A stretch of DNA of 64,000 nt from Gordonia bronchialis DSM 43247. GTDB taxonomy: Bacteria; Actinomycetota; Actinomycetes; Mycobacteriales; Mycobacteriaceae. This document shows positions 46,665 to 59,100 of this stretch, piece after piece (position 1 is the first letter of the stretch; each line of letters begins with the position of its first letter). The notes beneath the pieces are model-generated. The model did not search any database and was not told the origin of the DNA. It was given only the letters and a program-made list of their open reading frames with translations. The DNA is taken from positions 3,348,001-3,412,000 of the forward strand of contig NC_013441.1 of NCBI RefSeq assembly GCF_000024785.1. Reading direction: 5' to 3'. The translations under genes were made by a program, and so were the position numbers.

Positions 46665-47410
46665 CCGCGTCCACCGCGGCGGCCACCGGCCGCCGGTTCA
46701 GCGAGGACGAATTGCGAGCGCTCGCCGCCCAGGGCGCCGACGAGTTGGGCCCCGACGCCACCCCGGAAGAGCTGTTCGCCTGGACCGCGCGGGTTTTCGG
46801 CGACAACTTCGTGGTGGCCTCCAATATGCAGGACGCCGCGCTCGTCGACCTCGCCGTCAAGCACGTCGACCGCGATCTGCTGAACGGCTCCCCGGTGAAG
46901 GTCCTCTTCCTCGACACCGGCTACCACTTCGCCGAGACCATCGGTACCCGCGATGCCGTCGAGCAGGTCTATGGCGTCGACATGGTCAACCTCACCCCCG
47001 AACACAGCGTCGCCGAACAGGATGAACTCCTGGGCCGCAACCTCTTTGCCCGTGATCCAGGCGAGTGCTGCCGGCTCCGCAAGGTGGTCCCGCTCAAGGC
47101 CGGCCTGTCCGGCTACGACGCCTGGGTCACCGGAATCCGCCGCGTGGAGGCACCGACCCGCGCCAACGCGCCGCTCATCTCCTTCGACGAAGGCTTCGGG
47201 CTGGTGAAGATCAACCCGATTGCCCCGTGGTCCGACGAGACCATGCAGGACTACATCGACACCAACGGTGTCCTAGTCAACCCGCTCGTCGACGAGGGCT
47301 ACCCATCCATCGGCTGCGCACCATGCACGGCCAAGCCAGAACCCGGATCCGATCCGCGCAGCGGCCGCTGGGCCGGTCGCGCCAAGACAGAATGTGGGCT
47401 GCACGCATGA
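46661..47410 (+). CDS. cysH: APS reductase CysH
   Basis: 249-residue enzyme reducing adenosine-5'-phosphosulfate to sulfite with thioredoxin. The Cys pairs ECCRLRKV and CAPC bind a 4Fe-4S cluster and mark it as an APS rather than PAPS reductase; the catalytic Cys is in the C-terminal KTECGLH. Nucleotide-binding region FLDTGYHFAET. Overlaps nirA by four bases. Confidence 0.96.
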   Translation: MTASTAAATGRRFSEDELRALAAQGADELGPDATPEELFAWTARVFGDNFVVASNMQDAALVDLAVKHVDRDLLNGSPVKVLFLDTGYHFAETIGTRDAVEQVYGVDMVNLTPEHSVAEQDELLGRNLFARDPGECCRLRKVVPLKAGLSGYDAWVTGIRRVEAPTRANAPLISFDEGFGLVKINPIAPWSDETMQDYIDTNGVLVNPLVDEGYPSIGCAPCTAKPEPGSDPRSGRWAGRAKTECGLHA

Positions 47411-48357
47411 CCATCATCGATTCCACGGCCGGCACCGAGCTCCCCGCACCGATCGCCGAGACCGACGACTTCAGCACGCTCGACGCCCTCGAATCCGAGG
47501 CCATTCACGTATTCCGGGAAGTGGCAGGCGAATTCGAGCGTCCGGTGATCTTGTTCTCCGGAGGCAAGGACTCGACTGTCCTGCTGCACGTCGCGCTCAA
47601 GGCGTTCTGGCCGGCTCCGCTGCCGTTCGCGTTGCTGCACGTGGACACCGGGCACAACCTGCCCGAGGTGCTCGAGTTCCGCGATCAGGTTGTGGCGCGC
47701 CACAACCTGCGGTTGCATGTGGCGAAGGTGGAGGACTACCTCGCTGACGGCCGCCTCACCGAGCGTCCCGACGGTGTTCGCAACCCGCTGCAGACCATTC
47801 CGCTGCTCGACGCGATCACCGAGAACCGCTTCGACGCGGTGTTCGGCGGCGGCCGCCGCGACGAGGAACGCTCTCGCGCCAAGGAGCGGATCTTCTCGCT
47901 GCGCAACGCCTTCGGGCAATGGGATCCCAAGCGTCAGCGCCCCGAACTGTGGAATCTCTACAACGGCCGCCACGCCCCCGGTGAGCATGTCCGCGTGTTC
48001 CCGTTGTCCAATTGGACCGAGCTCGACATCTGGCGCTACATCGCCCGTGAGCAGGTGCTGCTGCCGTCGATCTACTACGCCCACGAGCGCGACGTATTCC
48101 TGCGCGATGGCATGTGGATGACTCCCGGCGTCTGGGGCGGACCGCGCGAAGGAGAAGAGCTGCAACGACTCTCGGTGCGCTACCGCACCGTCGGCGACGG
48201 CAGCTCCACCGGCGCCGTACTGTCCGAGGCCGCCGACAACGACGCCGTCCTCGACGAGGTCGCCGCATCGCGACTCACCGAACGAGGCGCCACCCGCGGC
48301 GACGACCGCGTGTCCGAGGCCGCCATGGAAGACCGCAAACGCGAAGGATACTTCTGA
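47407..48357 (+). CDS. cysD: Sulfate adenylyltransferase small subunit CysD
   Basis: 316-residue catalytic subunit of ATP sulfurylase, forming APS from ATP and sulfate. PP-loop SGGKDST, LHVDTGHNLPEVLEFRD, GGGRRDEERSRAKER, and the C-terminal DRVSEAAMEDRKREGYF. Overlaps cysH and cysN by four bases or less. Confidence 0.97.
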   Translation: MTIIDSTAGTELPAPIAETDDFSTLDALESEAIHVFREVAGEFERPVILFSGGKDSTVLLHVALKAFWPAPLPFALLHVDTGHNLPEVLEFRDQVVARHNLRLHVAKVEDYLADGRLTERPDGVRNPLQTIPLLDAITENRFDAVFGGGRRDEERSRAKERIFSLRNAFGQWDPKRQRPELWNLYNGRHAPGEHVRVFPLSNWTELDIWRYIAREQVLLPSIYYAHERDVFLRDGMWMTPGVWGGPREGEELQRLSVRYRTVGDGSSTGAVLSEAADNDAVLDEVAASRLTERGATRGDDRVSEAAMEDRKREGYF

Positions 48358-49664
48358 TGAGTTCGACCCACCACCACGCTCCGGACCTGCTGCGCATCGC
48401 CACCGCGGGCAGCGTGGACGACGGCAAGTCGACACTCGTAGGCCGCCTTTTGTACGACACCAAATCGGTTCTCGCCGATCAGATCGACGCGGTCACCAAG
48501 GCGTCGGTGGACCGCGGTCTGGACACCCCGGACCTGTCATTGCTCGTCGACGGACTGCGCGCCGAACGCGAGCAGGGCATCACCATCGACGTGGCCTACC
48601 GCTACTTCGCAACTCCCGCACGGTCATTCGTGCTCGCCGACACCCCCGGTCACGTGCAGTACACCCGCAACACCGTCTCCGGCGCGTCGACCGCCCAGTT
48701 GGTCATCCTGCTCGTCGACGCACGCAACGGTGTTGTGGCCCAGACACGTCGGCATGCCGCGGTGATGGCGCTGCTCGGTGTGCCGCAGCTCGTCTTGGCC
48801 GTCAACAAGATCGACCTGGTGGACGACGCGGCGACGGTGTTCGCCGAGGTCTCCGCCGACTTCGCCGAGCTGACTCGTTCGTTGGGATGGTCGGACGAGC
48901 AGGTGACCTCCATCCCCGTCTCCGCGCTGCGCGGCGACAACGTGGCGATCCGGTCGGAATCGACGTCGTTCTACGACGGACCCACTCTGATCGAACACCT
49001 CGAGACCGTGCCCAATCTGACCGATCGACGTCAGGTCGGGTTGCGATTCCCCGTGCAGTACGTCATCCGGCCGCGCACTCCCGAGTACCCGGACTACCGC
49101 GGATACGCCGGCCAGATCGCGGCCGGCCGGGTGTCCGTGGGCGACGAGGTGGTGATCCTGCCGTCCGGGCAGCGCAGCACCGTGAGCCAGATCGACACCG
49201 CCGACGGACCATTGGCCAGCGCGCACACCGGGCGCAGTGTCACCCTGCTGCTCACCGATGACGTCGACATCTCCCGCGGTGACGTGATCGCCTCGGCCGT
49301 CGACGCCCCGGAACCGGTGCAGCAGTTCACCGCAACCGTATGCTGGCTCGCCGAGAAGCAGTTGCGCCCGGGAGCCCGCCTGCTGCTCAAGCACGGAACC
49401 AAGACCACCCAGGCCATCGTCGGTGCGCTCGACGCGCTGTTCGACGAGCAGAACCTGGCGCTGGTTCCAGCACCGGAATCGGTGGAGCTCAACCAGATCG
49501 TCCGTATCTCGGTGCAGACCGCCGAGCCCATCCCGGCCGACGACTACCAGACCAACCGCGAGTCCGGCAGCTTCCTGCTGATCGACCCGCAGGGCGGGAA
49601 CACCCTGGCGGCCGGTCTCGTCGGTGACGCGCTCTCTCCGCTTCACCTCAAAGAGCTGGTGTGA
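48357..49664 (+). CDS. cysN: Sulfate adenylyltransferase large subunit CysN
   Basis: 435-residue GTPase subunit that drives APS synthesis. G1 GSVDDGKST, EREQGITIDVAYRYF, DTPGHVQYTRN, NKIDLVD; then beta-barrel domains as in EF-Tu. It ends after these, so there is no fused CysC APS kinase. The ATG shares a base with the cysD stop. Confidence 0.97.
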   Translation: MSSTHHHAPDLLRIATAGSVDDGKSTLVGRLLYDTKSVLADQIDAVTKASVDRGLDTPDLSLLVDGLRAEREQGITIDVAYRYFATPARSFVLADTPGHVQYTRNTVSGASTAQLVILLVDARNGVVAQTRRHAAVMALLGVPQLVLAVNKIDLVDDAATVFAEVSADFAELTRSLGWSDEQVTSIPVSALRGDNVAIRSESTSFYDGPTLIEHLETVPNLTDRRQVGLRFPVQYVIRPRTPEYPDYRGYAGQIAAGRVSVGDEVVILPSGQRSTVSQIDTADGPLASAHTGRSVTLLLTDDVDISRGDVIASAVDAPEPVQQFTATVCWLAEKQLRPGARLLLKHGTKTTQAIVGALDALFDEQNLALVPAPESVELNQIVRISVQTAEPIPADDYQTNRESGSFLLIDPQGGNTLAAGLVGDALSPLHLKELV

Positions 49665-50389
49665 CACCGACTCTCGTTCTTGCCGCACACGGCAGCCGTG
49701 ATCCGCGTTTCGGCGACACGGCCCGCCGTGTCCGCAACGCGGTGGCCGCGCAGCTGCCCGGTGTGACGGTCCGGCTGTCGTTTCTCGACCTCAACGTCCC
49801 GCTCGTGGGTGACGTTGTCGCCGAATCCGATGCGCCCGTGGTGGTTCCGCTGCTGCTCGCAGCCGGCTACCACAGCAAGACCGACCTGCCGGCGATCCTC
49901 GCCGAGCGCAACCCCGATGCCCGCCAGACCGAGGTCCTCGGTACATATCCGATGACCTCGGCATTGCGGCAGCGGCTGGCCGAGGCCGGAATGTCCGAGC
50001 AGGACGGTGTCATCCTGTGCGCCGTCGGGTCGTCGGACGCCCACGCAGACCGGCACGTACACCGACGCGCCATCGAGCTGTCCACGCACCTGCACCGCCC
50101 CGTCGAGACGGTGTTCGCCACCAAGCTGGGCCCGGGTGATCGCGCGCTGCACAGTGCCGTTCGACGTCTGCACGCCGGCGGTGCCCGCCGAGTGGTACTC
50201 AGTCCCTACTTCCTGTCCGCCGGGCTGCTCACCGAACGGGTCGAACGAGCCCTCGACACGATCGTCTCCGACGCACTGGTCGCCGGCCCGCTGGGCGCGC
50301 ACCCCGACGTCGTCGACGCGGTGTGCACGCTGTACCACCGCGCGGCCCGCGACATCGATCGCGACCGCGAGGCAGCCTTCCGCGGCTGA
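49661..50389 (+). CDS. sirB: Sirohydrochlorin ferrochelatase (SirB/CbiX type)
   Basis: 242 residues of two CbiX-like halves. The metal-binding His residues lie in LAAHGSRDPRF and LLLAAGYHSKTD in the N half, with an echo in LSPYFLSAGLLTERV in the C half. It inserts iron into sirohydrochlorin to make the siroheme of NirA, which fits its place at the end of the operon. GTG overlaps the cysN stop. Confidence 0.9.
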   Translation: MTPTLVLAAHGSRDPRFGDTARRVRNAVAAQLPGVTVRLSFLDLNVPLVGDVVAESDAPVVVPLLLAAGYHSKTDLPAILAERNPDARQTEVLGTYPMTSALRQRLAEAGMSEQDGVILCAVGSSDAHADRHVHRRAIELSTHLHRPVETVFATKLGPGDRALHSAVRRLHAGGARRVVLSPYFLSAGLLTERVERALDTIVSDALVAGPLGAHPDVVDAVCTLYHRAARDIDRDREAAFRG

Positions 50390-50404
50390 ACACCCGCCGC
50401 CATC

Positions 50405-50550
50405 ATTGACCGTGCGACGGATCACGTTGATCGTGCTGCCGAATCCGTTGACCGTGCTGCCGGACGCGTTCGGTGTGCACCGCAGATGACACGTGGACGC
50501 CCGGTCACCGAAATCGGCGCACGGTCAATGCAAATCGGCGCACGGTCAAC
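50405..50550. repeat. Direct and inverted repeats between sirB and cysA
   Basis: AAATCGGCGCACGGTCAA occurs twice, at 50511-50528 and 50532-50549 (period 21). Its reverse-complement core TTGACCGTGC occurs at 50406-50415 and 50448-50457, and a variant TTGATCGTGC at 50427-50436. RNA from either strand could fold into several alternative hairpins. Lies between convergent operons, so a joint termination region is likely. Confidence 0.75.
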
Positions 50551-50553
50551 GGG

Positions 50554-51555
50554 TTACACGGCCGGTGACGCCAGGTTCGGCACCTTGGTCGCACGGGCGT
50601 AGATGTCCTCACCTGGCTGCAGATTCAGTGCGTTGGCATCGCCGCGAGTGATCTGCGCGGCGAATTCGTCGCCGGTGGTGGCGGCGAGAAGTTCGACGCG
50701 TGTCTCGAAGCCGAGGTGCACGACGCGGACCACCTTGGCCTTGATGACGCCGGTGTCGAGATCGGCCTCCGCGGCCGGCAACGCCAGTTCGGGATTACGG
50801 CCGATCCGGATATCGTGTGGCCGAACCAGTTCCCCGTTGAGACGCACCGTGGAACCGAGGAAGGACGCGACGAAGGGATTCACCGGGCGATCGTAGAGAT
50901 CGTCGGGCGTGCCGACCTGTTCGATGCGCCCCTTGTTGAGCACGGCGATGCGGTCGCTGACGTCGAGCGCCTCCTGCTGATCGTGGGTCACCAGGACGGT
51001 GGTCACGTGGACCTCGTCGTGCAGCCGGCGCAACCACTTGCGCAGATCCTCGCGAACCTTGGCATCCAGCGCACCGAAGGGCTCGTCGAGCAGCAGCACC
51101 TGTGGGTCCACCGCCAGCGCCCGCGCCAGCGCCATGCGCTGCCGCTGCCCACCGGAAAGCTGTGCCGGATAACGCTTCTGGAATCCGGTAAGTCCGACGA
51201 TGTCGAGCAGCTCGTCGACCTTGCGGTCGATCTCCGTCTTGGGCTTTTTGCGGATCTTGAGCCCGAAGGCCACATTGTCGCGCACCGTCAGGTGTTTGAA
51301 CGCAGCGTAGTGCTGGAAGACGAATCCGATGTCGCGCTTCTGCGGCGCGAGGCCCGAGACGTCGCTGCCGCTGATGACCACCGTGCCCGAGTCCAGGCTG
51401 TCGAGACCGGCGATCGCACGCAGCAGCGTCGACTTACCCGAACCCGACGGTCCGAGAAGCGATGTCAGCGATCCGTCGGGGATCTCGATGGAAACGTCGT
51501 CGAGTGCGGCGAAGTCGCCGTAGCGCTTGTTGGCGCCGATTACCGAGATCGACAT
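50554..51555 (-). CDS. cysA: Sulfate ABC transporter ATP-binding protein CysA
   Basis: 333-residue ATPase driving sulfate/thiosulfate import. Walker [11 protein letters not shown]-loop [14 protein letters not shown], signature [15 protein letters not shown], Walker [14 protein letters not shown]-loop VTHDQ; C-terminal TOBE-like regulatory domain (about 240-333). Last gene of subI-cysT-cysW-cysA, one base after cysW. Confidence 0.96.
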   Translation of the reverse strand: MSISVIGANKRYGDFAALDDVSIEIPDGSLTSLLGPSGSGKSTLLRAIAGLDSLDSGTVVISGSDVSGLAPQKRDIGFVFQHYAAFKHLTVRDNVAFGLKIRKKPKTEIDRKVDELLDIVGLTGFQKRYPAQLSGGQRQRMALARALAVDPQVLLLDEPFGALDAKVREDLRKWLRRLHDEVHVTTVLVTHDQQEALDVSDRIAVLNKGRIEQVGTPDDLYDRPVNPFVASFLGSTVRLNGELVRPHDIRIGRNPELALPAAEADLDTGVIKAKVVRVVHLGFETRVELLAATTGDEFAAQITRGDANALNLQPGEDIYARATKVPNLASPAV

Positions 51556-51556
51556 G

Positions 51557-52495
51557 TCACACGCCTTCCTTCTGTTCGATGATCTGCCGCGCGTCGAGGG
51601 ATTGCGGCCCGTGTGGCACGGACAGCTCCAACTCCTCCGATTCCGCGGCGTCGGCTGATGTGCCGGTGTAACTCTGGCTGGCCGATGCGTACTTGCCCTT
51701 GGCCCGGCGTTCGATGAGGGTCATCGCGACCAGCACGAGGATCGCGACCAGCATCAGCAGGGTCGCTGCCGCGTAGGCACCGAATTCGTTGTAGTCGTCG
51801 GTGTATCGCGAGTGGACCAGCAGGGTCAGCGTCTGCGAGATGCCGGGGAAGTTCGACGACACCATCGTCACCGCCCCGTACTCACCGAGGGCTCGCGCGA
51901 TGGTCAGCACGATGCCGTAGGTCAGGCCCCAGCGGATGGCGGGCAACGTGATCCGGCTGAAGGTCTGCCACCCGTTGGCGCCCAGGGTGACCGCCGCCTC
52001 TTCCTGTTCGGTGCCGATCTCGTGCAGGACGGGCTCCACCTCGCGGACCACGAACGGCAGCGTGACGAACAGGGTCGCGAGCACCAGGCCCGGGAAGCCG
52101 AAGATGATCCGGAAACCGGTGCTCTCGATACCGCCGAACCAGCCGCCATAGCCCCACAACAGGATCAGCGCGACACCGGCGACCACCGGTGAGACCGCGA
52201 ACGGCAGGTCGACGACCGACTGCAGGAAACTCTTGCCCGGGAACTTGCCCCGGACCAGCGCCAGCGCCGTCGCGACGCCGAAGATGACGTTGAGCGGTAC
52301 GACGATGACCACGATGAGCAGACTCAGCTGCAGCGCGGCGATCGCCGCGGGGGTGGTGATCCACTCCCAGAACTGACCGAATCCGTGCTCGAACGAACGC
52401 CAGAAGATCAGGCCGACCGGCACGATCAACAACACGAACAGGTAGATCAGTGCGATGGTCCGCAGCGTGTACCGCGTGAACGGTGAGATCCTCAC
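51557..52495 (-). CDS. cysW: Sulfate ABC transporter permease CysW
   Basis: 312 residues with about six membrane segments and the permease EAA-type loop [21 protein letters not shown] that contacts CysA. A polar C-terminal tail of about 55 residues follows the last segment. GTG overlaps the cysT stop. Confidence 0.95.
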   Translation of the reverse strand: MRISPFTRYTLRTIALIYLFVLLIVPVGLIFWRSFEHGFGQFWEWITTPAAIAALQLSLLIVVIVVPLNVIFGVATALALVRGKFPGKSFLQSVVDLPFAVSPVVAGVALILLWGYGGWFGGIESTGFRIIFGFPGLVLATLFVTLPFVVREVEPVLHEIGTEQEEAAVTLGANGWQTFSRITLPAIRWGLTYGIVLTIARALGEYGAVTMVSSNFPGISQTLTLLVHSRYTDDYNEFGAYAAATLLMLVAILVLVAMTLIERRAKGKYASASQSYTGTSADAAESEELELSVPHGPQSLDARQIIEQKEGV

Positions 52496-53364
52496 TGGTC
52501 GTTCTCCTCTCGCACGGACTGCCGGCGGCTCACGACGCGCAGGATAAGCAGCGCGACGAACGCGATGAACAGCAACGCGACCGACACCGCGGCGGCGTTC
52601 ACCGGTTGATCGACCTCGATCTGCTGCTGGATGTACTGGGAGGCCACCTGGGTCTCGCCGGGGATGTTGCCGCCGATGAGGACCACCGAGCCGAATTCGC
52701 CGATCGCTCGGGTGAACGCCAGTCCGGCACCGGTCAGGATGGCGGGAAGCAGGGCGGGCAACACGATCTTGGTGAACGTCACCCAGTTGCTGGCACCGAG
52801 GACCGCGGCCGCCTCCTCCACGTCACGGTCCAGTTCGAGCAGGACCGGCTGGACCTGACGCACCACGAACGGCAATGTGACGAAGGTCAGCGCGATGACC
52901 AGCGCGGGCTGGGTCGCGTTGAGCCGGATGTCGATCGGGCTGTTCGGTCCGTACAGCGACAACAGCACCAGGCTGGCGACGATGGTGGGCAGGGCGAACG
53001 GCAGATCGATGATCGCGTTGACGAATCCCTTACCCGGGAACTCGTCGCGGACCAGCACCCACGCGATGAGGGTGCCGAACAGCACGTTGATCACCGCGAC
53101 CAGCAGCGACACCAGCACGGTGATCCGCAGCGAATCCAGGGCCGCCGGGTCGGTGACGGCATCCCAGAAGCCGCTCCAACCGTCGCCGAAGGACTGGACC
53201 GTGATGGCAGCCAGTGGCAGCAACACGATGACCGTCAGCCACAGCCAGGCCACCCCGATGCCCAGCGGGGACACTCCGCTGAAGGTCTTGGACCTGCCCA
53301 GGAATCCGCCCGGCGCAGCGGATTCCGCCGACGATGCGGCCGGCTTGACCACCGGTGCACTCAT
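52492..53364 (-). CDS. cysT: Sulfate ABC transporter permease CysT
   Basis: 290 residues, about six membrane segments, with the coupling loop EEAAAVLGASNWVTFTKIVLP. ATG 53364 has GGAGGTC upstream and overlaps the subI stop (ATGA); the frame extension to 53517 lies inside subI. Confidence 0.95.
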   Translation of the reverse strand: MSAPVVKPAASSAESAAPGGFLGRSKTFSGVSPLGIGVAWLWLTVIVLLPLAAITVQSFGDGWSGFWDAVTDPAALDSLRITVLVSLLVAVINVLFGTLIAWVLVRDEFPGKGFVNAIIDLPFALPTIVASLVLLSLYGPNSPIDIRLNATQPALVIALTFVTLPFVVRQVQPVLLELDRDVEEAAAVLGASNWVTFTKIVLPALLPAILTGAGLAFTRAIGEFGSVVLIGGNIPGETQVASQYIQQQIEVDQPVNAAAVSVALLFIAFVALLILRVVSRRQSVREENDQ

Positions 53365-54494
53365 GACCGACCTCCCGACTTGTAGATCTTGGTGATCGCA
53401 CCGGACTTCGGGTCGAACAAGACCTTGTCCACGGCCTTCCAGCCGGTGAGATCCTTGCCGTCGTTGCTCGCCGCCGTGCCCTGACCGAGAACCTTGCCCA
53501 GCTCCTTGATCGTCCACGCCTTGTCGAAGTGTCCGCGGAACAGCCCCTCGGTCGCGGCGATGACGGCGGGCACCACGGGCCGGAAACCCTGCTGGGCCCA
53601 GATCCGTTGCGCCTGATCGGTGAAGAGGTAGTTCAGGAACGCCTGGGCGCCGGCCTTGTCCTTGGTGGTGTTGACGATCGCCACCGGGTTCTCGATCTTG
53701 AAGGTCTGCGGCGGGATCACATAGTCGACCTGCGCATCGGGCGCTGCCGTCGCATTGGCCCGATCGAGCATGATGGCCTCGTTCTCGTAGCTGATCAGGA
53801 CGTCGCCCTGCCCCTGCTCGAAGGCCGTCGTCGCCTCACGTCCGGATTTGGGCTGCACCTTGATGTGGTCTCGGACCAGCGCCGAGATGTAGTCGAGTCC
53901 GGCGTCGAGGTCCTGCCCGCCGTTGCTCTTCGCGGCGAAGGGTGCCAACAGATTCCACTTGGCCGATCCGGAGCTTCCCGGATTGGGGGTGACGACCTCG
54001 ATACCCGGCTTGAGCAGGTCATCCCAATCCCGGATGTTCTTCGGGTTGCCCTTGCGCACCACGAGCGCCACGACGGACCCGAACGGGGTGCTGTTGTTGG
54101 GTGCCTGCTCTTTCCAGTCCTCGTCCACCAGTCCGGCCTTGACCAGCCGGGTGACGTCGGGCTCCACGGAGAAATTCACGATGTCGGCCGGTACACGACG
54201 GGCCACCTTGCGGGACTGGTCCCCGGATGCGCCGTACGACGCCGAGAAGCCGATGCCGGAGCCCTCAGGCGTCTCGCGGAAGGCGGGGATGATCGCGTCG
54301 AACCCCACCTTGGGCACCGCATAGGCAACCAGGTTGAGATGCCGGGAGCCGCTGGAGATGTCGATTCCACCGGGCTCGTCGGTGGAACCCCCACCACATG
54401 CGGTGACCATGCTGACGGTGGTGGCCAGCGCCACGATCCCGAACATCGCCGAACGCCATCGCCGGCGCGCGTGGTGCCGCCTCTGACCGGTCAT
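53361..54494 (-). CDS. subI: Sulfate-binding lipoprotein SubI
   Basis: 377-residue periplasmic-type binding protein. Signal peptide with lipobox MVTAC; binding-protein pattern LVAYAVPKVGFDAIIPAF, SASYGASGDQSRKV, VNFSVEPDVTRL and NPGSSGSAKWNLL. Delivers sulfate to CysTW. ATG 54494 with GGAGGAGGGG. A 13-codon GTG frame (VNPAPAGWRRRGR) upstream ends on the ATGA of this start. I find no Cys-rich leader here. Confidence 0.95.
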   Translation of the reverse strand: MTGQRRHHARRRWRSAMFGIVALATTVSMVTACGGGSTDEPGGIDISSGSRHLNLVAYAVPKVGFDAIIPAFRETPEGSGIGFSASYGASGDQSRKVARRVPADIVNFSVEPDVTRLVKAGLVDEDWKEQAPNNSTPFGSVVALVVRKGNPKNIRDWDDLLKPGIEVVTPNPGSSGSAKWNLLAPFAAKSNGGQDLDAGLDYISALVRDHIKVQPKSGREATTAFEQGQGDVLISYENEAIMLDRANATAAPDAQVDYVIPPQTFKIENPVAIVNTTKDKAGAQAFLNYLFTDQAQRIWAQQGFRPVVPAVIAATEGLFRGHFDKAWTIKELGKVLGQGTAASNDGKDLTGWKAVDKVLFDPKSGAITKIYKSGGRS

Positions 54495-54629
54495 CGACCC
54501 CTCCTCCGCCACCCGGCCGGGGCCGGGTTCACGCTTGCTTTGACCGGATAACGCTAACAACGGCCGAGCGTGCGAGGGAGCTTGGATTTGTCGCGATTTG
54601 AAAGGCGCTTCGGCTGTGTTATCCGCTGC

Positions 54630-54707
54630 TCAGCGGGTCAAGAACCATGCGACGACGAGCAGGATGACCAGGGCCAACAGGGCGAGGGTGACGCGGGAAC
54701 GGATCAT
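54630..54707 (-). CDS. Tiny single-pass membrane protein (25 residues)
   Basis: MIRSRVTLALLALVILLVVA followed by WFLTR and TGA. One hydrophobic helix with positive charges before it. AGAGAC lies before the ATG, which is 4 bases after the stop of the upstream small membrane protein, so both are probably one operon. Too short for routine gene finders. Function unknown; lies just upstream of the sulfate transporter operon. Confidence 0.55.
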   Translation of the reverse strand: MIRSRVTLALLALVILLVVAWFLTR

Positions 54708-54711
54708 GTCT

Positions 54712-54933
54712 CTACAGGCCCGTACCGTCGTCGTCGACGAAGCGCCGGCGGTCGAGCAGCCCCAGGACGCCGTCGACCAGCAGATTCAGCGCGAAGGCGG
54801 TGATGATCGCCACCGGTACGACGACCGCGAGGGTCACCAGCAGCTGCGGTACGAAGGACAGTCCGGTGAGCCATTCCTCGACGCTGTCCCACCAGGCAAA
54901 GAAGCCTGTCACCCGATCCACCTCATCCGTCAT
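54712..54933 (-). CDS. Small membrane protein near the sulfate transporter
   Basis: 73 residues with one long hydrophobic helix (FVPQLLVTLAVVVPVAIITA onwards) and an Arg/Asp-rich end (DRRRFVDDDGTGL). In position it matches the small membrane gene Rv2401A beside M. tuberculosis subI (recalled, not checked). Function unknown. Confidence 0.7.
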   Translation of the reverse strand: MTDEVDRVTGFFAWWDSVEEWLTGLSFVPQLLVTLAVVVPVAIITAFALNLLVDGVLGLLDRRRFVDDDGTGL

Positions 54934-55130
54934 CGCGCTACCCGCGACTTTTGTTCAGCCTGATTTCAAATCCCGGAACCGTCCACCCCACCTCGAGTGG
55001 CGGCGACGGAACCACACGCCATCGTATCGCCATCGCCGGTGTCGGCGATTCCCCCGTACCGAGACCGACCCCACCCGTCCGGCCGGTGCCAGGACAACCG
55101 GTGCGTGAGAACGCTCGACCAGAAGGGCGC

Positions 55131-57202
55131 TCAGGCCGCGCCGGTCAGCCCGCGACGCTCGAGCAGTGGCCCGATCTGTGCCCGCCGCCCGATCAGCTTC
55201 TCGTGCGCCACCAGCGGATCGACACTGTCACCGCGGGAGAGTGTGGCGTCGGCGAAGCGCCGTCCGTTCGCGCGCTGCAGTCCGCCTTCGGCGAGGAACC
55301 ACTGCTCGGTCTCGGCGTCGAGTACCTCCGACCAGATGTAGCTGTAGTAGCCGGCCGAGTATCCGCCACCGAAGATGTGGTTGAAGTACGCGCTGCGGTA
55401 CCGCGGCGGGATCAGATCGGACGCCAGGCCGGCGCCCCGTAGCGCCTGCGCCTCAAAGACTTCCACGTCGGTGACGGCGGCCGCCTCGTCCTCGGTGAGT
55501 CGGTGCCACGCCAGGTCCAGTGCGGCCGCCGCAAGGTATTCGATTGTGCTGTGGGCACTTTCGGTCGCCGCAGATCGGCGAGCCGCCGCGGCGAGTTCAG
55601 CCGGGATGGGATCGCCCGTCTTGTGGTGGCGCGCATAGTGGGCCAGCACGTCGGGATGCAGCGCCCACATCTCGTTGACCTGGGACGGGAATTCGACGAA
55701 GTCGCGCGGCACCGACGTCCCCGACTGGGAGGGATAGTCCACCGCCGACAACAGTCCGTGCAGGGCATGACCGAACTCGTGGAACAGGGTGGTGAGTTGA
55801 TCCATTGTCAGCAGACATGGTTGTCCCGCATCGGGTTTGGTGAGGTTGAGCACGTTCACGATCACCGGCCGGGTGCGAAGCGCCGCGGATTGATCGATGA
55901 CGTTGTTCATCCACGCCCCGCCGCGTTTGGACGGCCGCGCGAAGTAGTCGCCGAGGAACAGTCCGATGCCGGTTCCGTTGTCGTCGAACACTTCCCAAAT
56001 GCGCACATCCGGGTGATAACCGGCCAGGTCGGGACGCTCGGTGAACCGTAGACCGTACAGTTCGTGCGCCGCATAGAACACGCCGCGCTCAAGGACGGTG
56101 TCGAGTTCGCAGTAGTCGGCGAAGTCGTCGAGATCCACCGTGGATCGGGACTTCTTCTCGCGGTCCAGCCAGTAGGTGATGTCCGCCGCACCGATCTCCC
56201 CCACAGCGATTTCCACCGAAGCGTCGTGTCCCCGGGCGAATTCGGTCAACCGGGCGAGTTCACGGTCCCCGGCACGCATGGCCGAGGCACTCAGTTCACG
56301 GAGCAGGTCGTCGACCGCCGCCGGATCGGGTGCGGTCTCTTCGGCGATCACGTACTCGGCGTGGTCGCGGTAACCCAGCAGGGCCGCGCGCCGAGCCCGC
56401 AGCCGGACGATCTCGACAACCAGTTCGGTTGTGTCATTGTCATTTCCGCGAGAGCACCGGGATACCGATGCGTCGAACACGCGTTGCCGGGTGGCCGGAT
56501 CGGTGAGGGCGGCGACCGAGCCCTGGCTGGTCGGCAGTTCCAGTGTGATCAGGTAACCGCCGTCGTACCCGGCCTCGGTCGCGGCTCGTCGTGCGGCCGC
56601 GATCTGCCCCGACGACAGCCCGTCGAGGAGGGTGACGTCGTCGACGAAGACGGCGGAATCGTTGGTGTCGTCGAGGATCTGCTGGGAGAAGGTGGTGGTC
56701 AGGTAGGCCAGACGCGAGGAGATCCGGCGCATCTCGTCCTGTTGCTCGGTGTCGAGCGCAGCTCCGGCGCGCACGGCTTCTCGGTAGCGTTTGGCCAGCA
56801 GTCGGCGTTGCGGTTCGGCCAGACCGGCTTCGTCTGCCCGCTGATGTAGTGACGAGATACGCTCGAACAGAACAGGGTTCATCGCGATCGCGTTTGCGTG
56901 ATCGGTGAGCAGCACCGAGAGTTGCTGCGAGATCTCGTTGCGCTTCGGGTTGGTGTCGGGTCCGACGAGATTAAAGAAGATGCCGGCCGCCCGGGCGAGG
57001 TCCCGCCCGGAGAACTCCAATGCCTCGATGGTGTTGGCAAACGTCGGCTCGTCCGGGTTGGCCGCGATGGCCTCAACCTCCGTGAGATGGCGTGCCATCG
57101 CGTCGGTGAAGGCCGGCAGGAAGTCGTCGTCGGCGATCGATGCGAAGTCGGGCAGCTCGTACGGCAGATCGCTGTGCGCCAGAACCGGATTCGGGTCGGC
57201 CA

Positions 57203-57206
<4 letters not shown>
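55131..57206 (-). CDS. M3-family oligopeptidase (dipeptidyl carboxypeptidase-like)
   Basis: 691-residue cytoplasmic zinc peptidase that degrades short peptides. Zinc motif HEFGHALH with the third ligand Glu downstream ([13 protein letters not shown]), and the substrate loop [21 protein letters not shown]. The length fits oligopeptidase A/Dcp. ATG overlaps the lepA stop by four bases (second ATG follows at once), so it is read with lepA. Confidence 0.93.
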
Positions 57207-59053
<1,847 letters not shown>

Positions 59054-59100
59054 TCTCCTCGATCAGGACACGCGGGTCGGGCGTTGAGGTCCATTTTCTC

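Noticed and set aside
54495..54629. A Cys-rich leader peptide for the sulfate transporter operon
   Set aside because: The short frames before subI hold no Cys codons near their ends, unlike the nirA leader.
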